Below, one piece after another: positions 1 through 11,705 of a stretch of 64,000 bases of DNA. Location: assembly GCF_964204645.1 (NCBI RefSeq), contig NC_134031.1:3641001-3705000 (forward strand), written 5' to 3'. The stretch is from Tubulanus polymorphus (lineage: Eukaryota > Nemertea > Palaeonemertea > Tubulaniformes > Tubulanidae). Position numbers and translations under genes: made by a program. Positions within the stretch are counted from its first letter, which is position 1; every line of letters starts with the position of its first letter. The notes beneath the pieces are model-generated. The model had not been told where the DNA came from. It saw only the letters and a program-made list of their open reading frames with translations, and did no database searches.

Positions 1-1067
1 GACGAGATGAGAATGGATCAGGGCTCGTTGTGACGTTTCCAGTCAAGAACACTCCATTTATCATTGACAGGTTGTCCTGGGGTAATCGCTGCTAGAATTG
101 GGAATGACATGCCCAAATCCAACATACTATTGTTTACCTTGACATAACCAGGGAAGTGTCTCATTACACTTCCCTGACATAGCTATTTTTATCAAATCCT
201 AACCCATGCATATGAATGCATGCCGTTTCAACATATATTGCACTTGGTCCGAAGATAGAGATACCGCCACAGTTAACATGTCGACTCATTGATGCCGATT
301 CAATTTAAGTCTCTCGAGTAACTCTCACGTATCTCCCGTCACAGAAAACAATTCTTTTACGTTCAGTTATTTGATCCTATATCTGCAGTCCTTCCTTAAC
401 CTTTCATTATTTTGCACATTTTCACAAATACTGATCAAACATTATCCGCAAACTAGTTTTGTTTAAAATTTTTATTTAAAAATCTATTTACAAATGAAAT
501 GTTATCATTATCGGCAAAATTTTAGCGGAAACGGACCATGATTATAATCTCAACGATCGGCATTGTTAAGATTTTTGCTTTAACGTCTCATGAAATGCAA
601 GATGAAAGTAACTGTGAATCCAGGAACCTGAAATGGAAGAAAATAATAGATTTTGCATTACTTGCAACTGATAATCATAGATCAAATATTTCTCTACAAC
701 TGAATATGGGTTTTATATCTATAGGCCTTTTTATGAACACTCGATTAGTATATTCGAGTATGCAAAACGTTTTTATGAGCATGGATTATGTCATAATCCG
801 TCATTTTTATGAACATTGGTTATCATAATCGATTAGCATACTCGGCATACTCGCTCGGCGAGCAAGTATGCCGATTATCTAATCCAACCGATATGGGGTT
901 CTCGGTAGAAGTCGCTGCTGAGTAGGCCATAATTGAATAATTTCTACCTGGCGTTTTTATCAACCAACATACCCGGTTATGCTAATTGACACTAATCGGC
1001 TATATAATCTAAATTCCTATATAATCTATTCCGATTTTGCTGGTTCATAAAAAGGCCTTATATTTGA
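1..1067. other. Intergenic sequence, no gene seen
   Basis: No coding signal is recognised. A 31-base foldback with ends CAGGGAAGTGT and ACACTTCCCTG lies near 149-177; the same short palindrome recurs near 17919-17939. Around 838-885 several overlapping inverted segments share the words TCGGCATAC and GTATGCCGA. The 96-residue frame at 538-828 has no family resemblance and no splice context, so I do not call it a gene. Confidence 0.5.
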
Positions 1068-1335
1068 CCCTTTCAGTGCGTCTACACTGCAGTGCGCCAT
1101 ATAAATTGGAATGAACATTGTAGTACACCGCAACGTGGTGCATCGACGTAATTGATGATAAGTTTTTATCCCTATTGAAAGATGGTAGCACCTGTAAAAC
1201 ACTGTTTTAGTAACTAACAATACACCGCACTGCGGTAGACACCTAGTAGCAGTATGCCAGTTACTCAATTTTTCAAGTTAATGACATGAATTGTCTCCAG
1301 CACTTAAGGGTAATAATAAGTCAACATTGAAAGGG
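1068..1335. mobile_element. piggyBac-like MITE, copy 1
   Basis: The element begins CCCTTTCAGTGC and ends in the inverted form (ATTGAAAGGG). It is followed by TTAA at 1336-1339 and preceded by the diverged TTGA. Internally it has degenerate copies of the palindrome ACACCGCAGTGCGGTGT. Two better preserved copies lie at 15742-16029 and 33142-33401. TTAA target sites and ends starting with CCC are known features of piggyBac transposons; family membership is inferred. There is no transposase. It lies about 55 bp downstream of the BCAS2 stop codon. Confidence 0.7.
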
Positions 1336-1391
1336 TTAAACGAATCTCCTGATAATCGTTAAGATTTTTAATCCACTCACATTTTGCCGTT

Positions 1392-3608
1392 TCACCGTAA
1401 TCTGTTACGTTGTTCGAGGTCGTAAACCTCTTTCTCCAGTTCGGCGATCGCGCGTTCAATTTCGTAGTTTTTACTCACCAAACCGACCCAACTGTAAAAT
1501 ATGCCGACAATACGAAATCAGAAATTTCTAACTTCACAGCGATACTCGTTTCATTTTAGGGACGAAGCTTACCTTTCTTCGAGAGCCTTTAATTTAGTAC
1601 CGGCTTGAGTCTGTTCGCTTTTCCGCAGTCGGTTTATATCTTGGATGCTTTTTCGAATGTCCTGCAGTCGTTTCTGCGCCAGTTCTAACATGTGAAACAA
1701 CGTATTATTGTACATCTTCCACGCGTTCGTTCCGTATTCCGACATCAATTCGAGATTCGCGATCCTTTAAAATGTAACGGTATTCGAAATTATCCTTTCA
1801 AACGACTGAATCACAAATCTAAAACATTGTGTTACACGCTATACTCAATGTTGTCTACCCATTTTAGGCAGAGCCAACTCAATTATGGTATACCGGTAAT
1901 TATGTAATCTTTTAAACTTTTTCTCAATGGAGAAATTAAATTTTGAAAAGCCAGACTTAAAATCTATGGCGTGAAAATGCTGTCAATCGAGTGATCAAAA
2001 ATATGCATTTTCGGTATGATGTTTTGAAACGACCACAGCCCTGAATTTCGTGACCCTTAACACAAAAATTCCATGACAAAATTTACCGGTATAGGGAATT
2101 TCAACTAAGATCAGAAAACATGAAAATATCATTCAATTCACCAAAAAATGCCACGACTTTAGCGCTGAAGTGCTGAAATTCCCTAACTTTCAAAGACTTA
2201 AACACCTTGATGTGCCCAAAGACCGTCCAAATCTATAATTACCGCAATGCTTGATGTTCGAGCTGAGCCTGTGAGTTCTCGACGCACTCCGTCCACGCGG
2301 TGATATCCGTCATTTTACCGGGCAACGGCTGCGGCAATTCGTAACGCTTCATACTCAACATATCCATCGGTAAACGGGCGTTCACACGTTCAAATTCATT
2401 CCTCATTATATCGGTCTACAATACATCAGCAAATAATCGATATTTCTTCAAACATGGTATGAATATCAAAGCATTCTTACAATTGGCTTTTGACATATTT
2501 TTCAAAACAAAATACCAGGGTGTGGGTTTCATAAACTGGTATTAACTATAACCTGGGCGCTAACTTAAATTCACTTTCAATTCAATTTGCGCCTGGGTTA
2601 AAGTTAATACAGTCTTTAAAGTTAAGCCTATTAACTATTACTGATCACAATCTAGACAGATTGAAATATATTCAATTCCTAAATTTCAATACGCATCTTG
2701 TGCATAGCATTTTCTCGAGTTTTTCAGACCTTACCCCATTCTACAAGCTTTGTTCAAGCCTACATTTATTTTTTCACATCAATCTGACCTAGATATTGGT
2801 TAACTCGGGTTAAGCGTGCCTCGCGTTGGCATGAGCTCTGGCAGGAAGGAACCGAGCCCTGGCAAGCGAGGATAGGCTTAGGGTTACGCAGAACAGATCA
2901 TTCTTATTTCACTGCTAGTATTACGAACCTCAAAAGCGACATGATTATCAGGCGGTAGATACTCGAGGTAATTTTTAGTCGGTCGATACCTCCTTGTTTC
3001 CTCTTCAACTAACGCCAATGCCTGTAAAACACAATAGAAATGACGAGGTTAAAGTAGAGGCTACTGCGCGGTCTGTGAGGTAGAGAGGGAGAAAATTCAA
3101 CACAAGGCCAGGAGTGAGTGACTGACCGCAGACAATTTAGGCAACTCCTGGTTATCTAATCGGCTACATATCTAACCTTTTACTACAATCATTAATAGTT
3201 ATCAAATCATTGGCATGGGCTTAAACCAATTTATTCGGATTGTGATTTATGAAAATATCTGAAGTCGGTGATGAAACAAAACCGAAATAATAGAAATAGG
3301 CCTAATCTAGACAGGTTTCTGACAAATAACCCAGCACCACATAGTATAAAAGGGTGACTTAAACCACAGTTCCTCACACATTTCGGAACATGTTACACCA
3401 TCACTGCTATTATAGACCTTGCTGTTGGGGAACTGATGGTATAATTATGATGGAGATCAATAAAATGTATTTATTTGGTGTTGATTCACGATTAGGATTT
3501 TATCTTAAAAAAAAGAAAAGTAAAGATTTTTACCGCTTCTTTAATGCCCGCTTCATCGTAACCTTTATCAAAATAAGGCAGGGCGTCAACTGTTACTTCC
3601 CCGGCCAT
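1392..3608 (-). CDS. BCAS2: Pre-mRNA-splicing factor SPF27 (BCAS2), complete, five exons
   Basis: Encodes a subunit of the PRP19/CDC5L (NineTeen) complex, needed for spliceosome activation in the nucleus. Exons on the minus strand: 3608-3534, 3021-2929, 2415-2243, 1764-1573 and 1491-1392 (TGA stop at 1394-1392). Junction phases 0, 0, 2 and 2 all join in frame with GT..AG borders, giving 210 residues; the human protein has 225. Recognisable stretches in order are [14 protein letters not shown] (N-terminus), [41 protein letters not shown] and [19 protein letters not shown]. The last two exons form the family's coiled coil. The start is the only ATG consistent with the conserved N-terminus. The short C-terminal tail accounts for the length difference. 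An ATTAAA-like polyadenylation signal is possible at 1372-1367, about 20 bases after the stop. A small foldback element sits in intron 2. Confidence 0.96.
2534..2613. mobile_element. Foldback (MITE-like) element in BCAS2 intron
   Basis: Two arms of about 25 bases (2534-2560 and 2589-2613) are inverted copies containing ACTGGTATTAACT and AGTTAATACAGT. The same arms, including the word GGTATTACCTTTAACC, bound the larger element at 15655-16065, so this is a dispersed family. It has no coding capacity. Confidence 0.55.
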
Positions 3609-3744
3609 CGGACAATTCTTTCGGAGCGAGAAATTTGATGAAAAAACGATCTTAAATCTTATTTATTTTCTTCGCCGAAAATGGCGCATGTCACAAGAAA
3701 AGTTGGGCCTTTAAATCTTAAATCAAATTTTATTGTTAAATCAT

Positions 3745-3912
3745 TGTCTCATGTTAGGAACCCGGTTCAAGATGCTGTCCCGTGGGAGGAACCGGTTCAA
3801 CTTACTGTCCCGTGATGGAACCCGATTTTTAATAATGTCCCGTGAGAGGACCCGATTTTTAATACCGTCCCGTGAGCGGACCCGACTCAACACACTGTCC
3901 CGTAAGAGGACC
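3745..3912. repeat. Degenerate 30-bp tandem repeat, about 5 units
   Basis: Units run roughly from one CTGTCCCGTG to the next, with the variable middle CCCGATTTTTAATA or CCGGTTCAACT. Because the unit is a multiple of three, one frame stays open for 65 codons with a ten-residue motif (SRERTRFLIP-like). I regard that frame as a by-product of the repeat. Confidence 0.75.
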
Positions 3913-5381
3913 TGGCCGGATTCAATTTAATGTGAAAGATGTACTGAACGGACGTATCAATTGATTACTGATTAAGTTCAACATTTTCTTTCATACATCG
4001 ATGATATGTTCCTGAATAATACAACTTGTGGCTTGGCTTTACTTATATTTTTACATGATCTTGAATAGTAAATCAAATGGTAAATTGAGGAATTTGATAT
4101 GAAATATACAAAATATGATCATAATAGAGTGACTTACTGCTTATTGACTTTAGTTAATTGATTGCAATTTTCAAATTGAATGATTGAAATACCCTCGAAA
4201 TGGTCCAATGATCCAAGCCTGTTATGAAAACACAGAACCCTGATTGATCTTATCTATCAAAGTGCTACAAATTCTTCACAATGCAGTTCACACCTGGCTA
4301 TAACTGAGAGGCATCTCATAATGCTTTTATTAATTTTAGACGCTCCCTTCCCGCCTGAAAGCCCTCCTGGCTCATCATTGCAGACATCCCCTCTGCCGTA
4401 TCAACAGGGATCGAACTTAAGTCCAGTGATGAAGGTCGTCACTAGATCACCAACAAGTCAAACTGTCAGAAGTCTGAATGTGGAGACATAGTACATCGAA
4501 CACTGTGTTACTTGCTACTAAAAAATTAGTTTTGAGTTATTAGTTAACTCTGAGATAAGATTGGTTCATTTTTCAATGATTTAAGTCAAATCTGAACTCA
4601 CAACTGTGGAACCGGGTCGTGCTATTTTCCATTATGGATATTGATTAACACTCAAGCGTATATTTTTACCAACTGTTCATTGATAACAGTGGGTAATACA
4701 GAATGTTTTCTAAGTTTTTCACCTGTCGTTTGTAAGCATTTTAAGGCAATATGTACACGATAAATGTGATAGATAAACTTTCCCTTACTACTTGTTTTTA
4801 AGGTAGGCCTACATGGCCCGGTGTAGGCCTACATCAGAAATATTGTATGCATTATGATATTAAATCCAACACTAAGAAGAAGTAAGGCTAATATTTTCTT
4901 ATAATAATAGTTATAATGATAATTCATTTTATTTCTTAGTCAGGGATTTGATATCATGTTATCACAACACCGACAGTGATAAATGATTGTATGGTTAAAA
5001 GTAGATGAATCCATATCAAATATGTCCAATCATTGCTGTAACCACTATTCATTGATAAAATCATTGTTTATTTGTTTAAGATTTGAATTTTTCGCTGTGG
5101 TTATACCCAGTTAGTAAATCCAATGAATCTGCTGTGTTTAAAAGTCATACGATATGAGCCGTTGAGGAAAATTTCCAGCAAAATTAGAAGATTCAGTGGT
5201 AAACTAGATTATACATCCATGTTCAGAGTGAGCAGTCAAGTTAGACTTCAGTCAAGTTAGACTTGATTCGAAACTTGATTGCATGAATGATTTCAGACAG
5301 TCAATATGCACTCCCAGACAGTCAATACACTCTCAGGCAGTCAGTACGGTGACTCGGGTAGTCGACATTTGATCCTCATGA
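3913..5381. other. Intergenic sequence upstream of the GPCR
   Basis: AT-rich, with no coding exon seen. The pair of TAGGCCTA 8-mers near 4803 and 4824 is noted separately. Around 4540-4620 is half of a foldback element of the family seen complete at 35959-36071 (ends like GTTCCACAGTTGTG). Just upstream of the GPCR, 5226-5350 holds short direct repeats (AGTCAAGTTAGACTT twice, then CAGTCAATA-type words three times). Confidence 0.5.
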
Positions 5382-6335
5382 ATGATGAATTCTACTCGAA
5401 TGCAGATTGGTCGAACTTATAACAGTTACATCGTTCTCATGTCTGTTGTGAACCAGTCTGGAATCCACCGCACTGTGTCACTGGTCATTCTGCCTATCGT
5501 GTTCCTGTTTGGAGCGTTTGGAAATTCAGCTACTTTCCTGGTAATGATAAGCCGCAGATTCCGCAGTTTATCTTACGCTAACTATCTTATCACTTTGAGT
5601 CTCAGTGATTTCACGGTGTGCATCAATTATACACTGATGCCTATTTTACAGTTAGTTCTCATTTGCGTTAAATATGGCCCTATATTCATGATGAATTCAC
5701 TGATCAGTTGTCAAATATACGAATATGTAATGGGGCTTGCAGTCTGTAATAGTTCGTGGTTAATAGTAGCGATATCTCTAGAACGCGCGGCAGTTGTTCT
5801 CTTCCCGTTCACATCTCGTTTGCTTTGTACACCGAAATTCGCTAGATGTATTATATCGATAATCACTGCAGTGAATCTGCTGGTTTTATATCTCACACCT
5901 GGTTTGTCGATACATTTTCCCGACAAATATTTTGGATGTTACCACGAACTATTTCACCAAATAACATATTTTGCCATAACTGCCGTCCACTTTAACATTA
6001 TACCGTTTTCTCTTATCATTGCGTCAAATTCTGTTATAATAGTTCAGTTATTCAGAGGTTCAAAAATGGTTTCGTCTGATCAGAAAACTACAAGATCAAA
6101 ACGTACAACAATAATGCTAGTAACAGTTTCACTCGCATTTGCAATATTCATACTTCCAACCACTATTACTACATATTTGCCAATATCATTGGAGCAGAGA
6201 AGTTTTATATATGATATTTTCATTCAGTTTCAAATGCTTAACTATGTCATGAATTTTTACATATATCTTTTGTTGGGACGAGAAATTCGTGAATATTTCT
6301 GTATGAAAATCCGTTGTAGAAATTCAATGAAATAA
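5382..6335 (+). CDS. Class A (rhodopsin-like) G protein-coupled receptor, intronless
   Basis: A 317-residue seven-helix receptor of the plasma membrane; the ligand cannot be read from the sequence. Helix 1 contains GNSATFLV (N48). Helix 2 contains LSLSD (D76, the conserved 2.50 position). C110 and C186 can form the extracellular disulfide. Helix 3 ends ISLERA, so the usual DRY is ERA at 134-136. P208 marks helix 5. Helix 6 has FILP (P259) in place of CWxP. Helix 7 has NFYIY (from N291) in place of NPxxY, followed by an amphipathic GREIREYF segment (helix 8). Two possible N-glycosylation sites lie in the N-terminus (N3 and N24). Met1, Met2 or Met7 could be the start, as all precede helix 1 in frame. 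The C-terminal tail is very short. Diverged peptide-type receptors of this layout are common in invertebrates; that assignment is inference. The single uninterrupted frame could be an ancestral retrocopy or a family trait. Confidence 0.92.
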   Translation: MMNSTRMQIGRTYNSYIVLMSVVNQSGIHRTVSLVILPIVFLFGAFGNSATFLVMISRRFRSLSYANYLITLSLSDFTVCINYTLMPILQLVLICVKYGPIFMMNSLISCQIYEYVMGLAVCNSSWLIVAISLERAAVVLFPFTSRLLCTPKFARCIISIITAVNLLVLYLTPGLSIHFPDKYFGCYHELFHQITYFAITAVHFNIIPFSLIIASNSVIIVQLFRGSKMVSSDQKTTRSKRTTIMLVTVSLAFAIFILPTTITTYLPISLEQRSFIYDIFIQFQMLNYVMNFYIYLLLGREIREYFCMKIRCRNSMK

Positions 6336-8222
6336 GCATTGATTCAACTTTATCCGACATATAAACTCAAGAAAATCGTCGATGAAAAATGTCAATGGAT
6401 CTATATACACCTGTTTTTAGAAGACGCGTTAAGAATGATGTTATAATTTTGACATTTCATCTCAAACCTACGAACCTTTGGTACCATAAGCTCAATTGGT
6501 TTTGAGTAGTTTAGTATTTGTCTGACCGATTCTCGGAATCCAGCCTGAAGAACAGTGAAAAAATTTTGTCAGATCTATTTTTGTGTACCTGAATAAGGCA
6601 GTTACAATAAGAATGATATTGATTTTAGTAACTACGTAACTTCTTCGAGACTCTAATAATTCATAACACAATAAGCAAATATATTCAGTTGATAAATCTA
6701 AAATAAAAGTTTTGCTAATTCTTTCATCAAATATGTACGTGGTATTCATCAGATCCATTCTACGGGTAAAATTCGAAATTGTTATATGTAGTTTAGTATA
6801 TTGGTAGTTTGCGCTTCATTATAGATATTTTCACAGCTAGAGAACTCCACAAAAATATTTAATTAGATATCCATCTCCAGTAAGCTATAAAAAAAACTGA
6901 TTTCGGGACGCCTCGATAGCTGTACCTGAGCAAATTTAATTGGCAACCAGAAACGTTACCACACGTTATAGATCATTTTCGTAACGCCCTGATAGCTCTG
7001 AACAAATTTAACTAACCACCATTTCTAGCTAAGTGTCAGATATCCGTAGTGCATCATGTTATTCGTTTCGTCAGCAAGAGAGCAAAAAACATCCTTTTAC
7101 ATTTATTATGAATGATTTATCATCGGTCAACAAATTTCAAAAATAATAGGCAGGATATTCTAATTTAGGCCCATATTTGTGCCATTTTGGCGTAGTTATT
7201 GCAAATATAATCCTAGTAATTTCATTGAATATAGCTTTAAAAAGGCGCTCAGAAATCAGCACTCAAAATATACATGACAACCAAGCTGTTGCGGTTTCAG
7301 TTATGTGCAGCCTTTTCTTCAATGCCAATAATCCTTTTTTTCAAATTCAAAGATTTCATCTCAAATCTTAATTTCTATTTGCCCCATTAGTTGGTATAAG
7401 CCCATCCGATTATAAAAAGCTTATCACCAACGATTAGGCCTAACTAACTTTAGGCCTAATATGTTATAGATGAAATCTAAGTGACGGATGCCTCGTTACA
7501 CAGCCATTGATTATTCAACCATTATTTAGATTAAAAAACACTACTTTTCCGGAGGCACCGTCGACTACTGTGGTGAAAGAAAATTACCCCAAATGTTGTC
7601 TTGGATAAAAAGAATGAACACCAGAAAATTTGCTTTTTTGTGAATAAAAATTTCGTAAATCTCTCAGGAAAATCACTTAAGAAATTTGAAATCAATCCGA
7701 TACGCAGAAAAAATGATGTCCGGTACATCATTGAACACCCAGTCCACAGAGAGAGAGAGAGACTGGGTAGATTGATAACTGGACCAGCAGGTTCATTCCA
7801 AGACGATAACAGCGGTGAACTGCAAGTACAACCTGGAAGTTAACAGCCGTTTGGCATTGCAAATTGCAATTCACATTTCAAAGAAGACGAATTCTGTGAG
7901 AAAAAAATTTAGGACACAACAAAATGTATCATGCATCACAAATGTGCACAAAAAATATTTATTTCTTTTAATGTTTCGATTTGATGATATAATTGATCTG
8001 AAATAATCAAATTACGAATAAATTTAGATTTTCAACATGTTCTGAACATCATTTTCAGTATATATAGTAAGCAATCGAGTTCAGTTAGGCCTACTTTCGA
8101 CATTTCGTCTATAAAATGCACAGTTTTCATTTTCTACCCCAGGTCCTCTCAGATCATTGCTGCGCTGCGCTGCTGCAGTTTTACCCGTAGCTATCTGAGT
8201 GTCCCGCGATTAGACCCACAAA
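6336..8222. other. Intergenic sequence between GPCR and SELENOF
   Basis: No coding exon is seen. Near 6900-7020 the word ACGCCTCGATAGCT/ACGCCCTGATAGCTC occurs twice with similar surroundings, a decayed direct repeat. TAGGCCTA 8-mers occur at about 7435, 7453 and 8088. The last 170 bases before 8223 should contain the SELENOF promoter and 5' leader; a TATATATAG stretch near 8058 is a possible but weak TATA element. Confidence 0.4.
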
Positions 8223-11088
8223 ATGATGGGTAGGGACCTGCTAGGGGCGTTTATCTTCGCGTTATGTGTAAGTTTATGATATTTTTCGAGTATTTAACAA
8301 TTGTCTTTGGGTTTTGAATCAAATATAAAGTTTTAATGAGCGCTCGACAATAAATAGAGATAGTGCCACGTCCATCCAATTGAAATTCAATGTCAATTGA
8401 AATTGAATATATTTATTGTCCCCAGTAAATAATTTCGACCGATTTACCAAAGAAAATGATTTCGAACCAATCTTCAGTGAAGTTAGATTAAAGGGTAAAC
8501 AGTTAACTGCAGTTTAGTAATCATACTGCCGAACCTATCCTGAACCAGTCACTATGATTAATAATAATTAGTGTTGATACTAGTGCCACCACGCACAGAC
8601 CAAAACCACTACTAATCAATGTCTATTTATTAATTGATGAGACCTGTTTTTCTGGGATATTTTGCTTACTTTTTGGGGTACATACCTCATTTATGTCTTA
8701 ACAGAATGCCAAAAATCGCGGACAACAACTGAATATCCGATATATTTCCAGTTCTGTACCGATTAGATGGATTGGCAAAAAGACTCCTTAAGTCCAGTTG
8801 AATGAGAGAGAAAATCCTCCATTTTGTCAAATTTCTTGGATTTGAACATTGTTACCATGCCTACGCCACCCTGATTTAGTTGTTGAGACCCCACAAGAAA
8901 AATAACTTCATTTCGTAGGCATGGTGACAATGTAAAAATTCAAGAAATTTCACGTATAAAAAGTGTCCACCTTTATTTCTGGTTATTTTAGTTCTCTCAT
9001 TTTCAGGTTTGGTTCGGACAGAGTCAAATACTGGGACTCGAAGATTGTCGAGGTTTAGGATTCTCAACGAATCTATTGCAGAGAAGCTCGTGCAATGAGT
9101 TGGATCAGTTCGGTTTGATGAAACTGAAGGGCGACTGCTTGAAATGTTGTCAAGAAGAGGAAGATAATACAAAACTGGTGAGTCCTTAACTTTTGCAGTT
9201 TGAATGATTGTTTTTCAGCAGAAAATAGACTTATTATTACAGCATAGTTTCCAAAGTACCGGAAAATCAGTAATAACTTGACAATTCTGAATGGTATCTG
9301 CCGTTTGGGAAATATTTTGCAATTTTCTAAATTTTCCTCTAGCCTAATCTGGAAGGACGATGTTTTGAAAATTCATTTTAAGCTGTTCACGCAGCATGGT
9401 TCTGCTTTGTGAATTATTTTCCCAAGGGCAGCTTTCTGAAGCGATTTTAGCCTACTTGAAAATCTCCTATATTAATCGTTCACCATTATAAATGTTGGCA
9501 GCCCTATAGTATGCTGGCATGTTCATTTTACGGAGGCCCCATCTCCATTTTGGTTGGAAAATAAAAAGATTGTCCCATGAAACTTGGGAATTTTGAATTA
9601 GTGTGACTGTGGGAACCAGGGTTCATCATGAACCCCCAGGTTTGAATCCTTGTTGATGGAAGAAGGGGTTCATTGGACCTTCGAATCCTGGTGACTGTGG
9701 AGTTCCTTCTTGGGTGACTGACTGGTGGTTCTTCTTAGGCCTCTCCCATCCGTCGGGAAAAAGTTTCTCATTCCTCCTATTGCGACTCGGGTCTCACAGA
9801 GTCACAAACCGTTACTGATTTTCGAAATACTGATTTGATTTGGTTGATGCATACAGAAATATATGTTACCGATGGTTCTTACTGTTGATTACTGATTAAT
9901 TTGAACATTTTCTTTCATATTTCAATGAAATGTTACTGAAAAAAATTAAATTTGTTACTGATAGCACTTTTCAGAGGTTGGCAGCCCAGGTCTCAGTTTG
10001 CTGTTGTAGCTTGGTGAAACGTAAATATCTGAACACTCAGTAGTTATGTTTTTATATCATTGCAGACCCATCCATTCGCAACTTTAGAGGTGTGCGCATG
10101 AAAATTGGGAAGGTTTCCACAAGTCCAAGGTAAATAGTGGTTGTGGCAAACGAGGACTCGGCGATAATCTGCTAGAATCGCTATTGACACTGGGTTACCA
10201 CGCTCCAATTTCATGCTAAATTCTAATCGACTTTTACCATTAGTAAATCAATTTTCAGAGAAATCTATGCCATACACTCGAGTGAGAAAGTGAATCTTGT
10301 ATCTATCCGATGTTTCGTTCGATAATTTTTGGATTTGACTAAAAATCAAGTTCAAATTTCATTGAAATTGAATGGATTTTCACTGCGTATAACCCAGTGT
10401 CTTGTTGCGCCATCTGGTGGGTGCTGGTACCCCATTGAAGATCTATAGTAACTGTATCTGGGAAGAACCAGAAAGTCCGTTCATCATCAACGATGGTTCC
10501 TTATATCCAGTATTATGAAATTATTGAAATTAATACTTACTATTACCTGAAGTTGTTTAACTAGAAGCCGGAATGTAAAATAATCAAAATAATGAAATCT
10601 TAAATGATCAAATTTGGCGAAAGTAAAGAGCATGGTTCGTTGGTGCAAGTAGAGGGCAGTGGCCTGATTAGCTCGGTGGGATAAAGCTTCAATTTTGGTA
10701 AAGGGATCATTCATTTATTACGTACGCATAAAATTTGAAATTTCCAACCCTCCTCCCCTCTGTACGCATTTTTTCATATACATTAAGCATTACAGTACGC
10801 AATTGCACTGACCCCCCCCTCCCCTAATGCGTACGTAATAAATCAATGACCCCAAAGTGTCCTCTCTGTGCAGTGTTATCGTTGTATATATTTCTGTTAG
10901 TGTTGTTTGCAGCTTTTGTGAAGAGCGAACGGCCGAACCAATTCGCCGGTTTAACCGTTCGCTACGTACGCGGAGCCGATCCGCTCATCAAACTGATGAA
11001 CGAGAACAACGACGTCGTGGAGACTTTGAGCATCGATAAATGGAACACGGACACCATCGAAGAATTCCTACGCGAACATCTGAGATAA
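8223..11088 (+). CDS. SELENOF: Selenoprotein F (15-kDa selenoprotein), four exons, UGA read as Sec
   Basis: Encodes an endoplasmic-reticulum thioredoxin-fold oxidoreductase; in vertebrates it binds UDP-glucose:glycoprotein glucosyltransferase through its Cys-rich domain and takes part in glycoprotein quality control. Exons: 8223-8267, 9007-9177, 10066-10129 and 10913-11088 (TAA at 11086-11088), all with GT..AG borders and phases 0, 0 and 1. The product is 151 residues; the human protein has 165. Residues 1-21 form a hydrophobic signal peptide (MMGRDLLGAFIFALC then VWFGQ). The Cys-rich part shows LEDCRGLGFSTNLL, CNELDQFGL and CLKCCQEEE. The redox exon reads LEVCAUKLGRFPQVQ, where U is the in-frame TGA at 10099-10101. 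The last exon has the family signature VRYVRGADPLIKLM and LSIDKWNTDTIEEFL. There is no ER-retention tetrapeptide, as in the family. The motif is C-A-U rather than the usual C-G-U. I could not pick out the required SECIS element by eye in the 3' untranslated region. Confidence 0.96.
8829..8950. mobile_element. Foldback hairpin in SELENOF intron 1
   Basis: A 37-base left arm (8829-8865, ending ACCATGCCTACG) is repeated inverted at 8914-8950 (starting CGTAGGCATGGT) with only a few mismatches and a 48-base loop. It ends about 56 bases upstream of SELENOF exon 2. The simplest reading is a small MITE. A hairpin RNA is possible, but the loop is long for a microRNA precursor. Confidence 0.7.
10099..10101 (+). 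other. SELENOF: Selenocysteine codon (UGA) of SELENOF
   Basis: TGA interrupts an otherwise perfectly family-like exon: the codons before it give LEVCA and those after give KLGRFPQVQ, then the splice donor. The family carries Sec at exactly this position. Reading it as a stop would remove the thioredoxin-like half encoded by exon 4, which is intact and conserved. Confidence 0.95.
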
Positions 11089-11683
11089 TTCTGCCTGACA
11101 CAAAAAAAAAACGACATGACCTTCGGCTTCAAATATCTGTATTCTTTCAGGAGTTAGTGAGTCTTTAATCAGGGTTCTTCTTACATGTTTTGGAAACTGA
11201 GAATTTTCTTCCAGCCCCTAGAAGGTTGCCATCATTATGGTAATCATGATTTAGTTTGTTGAGGAATTGACTCTTTATCTGAAAGAATTTGGTTATTTAG
11301 AGCATTTTGGATATTTTGGCCATACTTTCTTTTACCACTATCCTAAGGCTTGAATTGATACACACTATTTCGATGTCGTCAATTTTGTAGAATCGTGTTC
11401 ACAGACATCAGTTTTAGACTTCGTGTAGTTAGTTAATCAGTGACGTTTCATATCCGGTCGTTTTTCTTCCATATTTTTGATGGTTTTACCTCGAAACTGC
11501 GTGATCTCGCGGTGGGTAGAACTTGATGTATTCACGAATGGATTTAAAACTTTATTATTCGTCGCCGGTTTTCGTGAACTCTCGAGACGTTTTTAACTGT
11601 AGAAACTGTTTAGTTTTTCCTCTCACTCCGTTGACAATCTTCATCTTGTAAATATAAGTCATCGATCATGGAATCGCTGTCGT

Positions 11684-11689
11684 AATAAA
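11684..11689 (+). terminator. Polyadenylation signal AATAAA of SELENOF
   Basis: AATAAA lies about 600 bases after the SELENOF stop, inside CGTAATAAATTAAG. The sequence between is AT-rich and non-coding, as expected for a 3' untranslated region that should hold the SECIS. It is the first strong AATAAA on this strand after the stop that I noticed. Confidence 0.6.
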
Positions 11690-11705
11690 TTAAGTATTAT
11701 AATAA

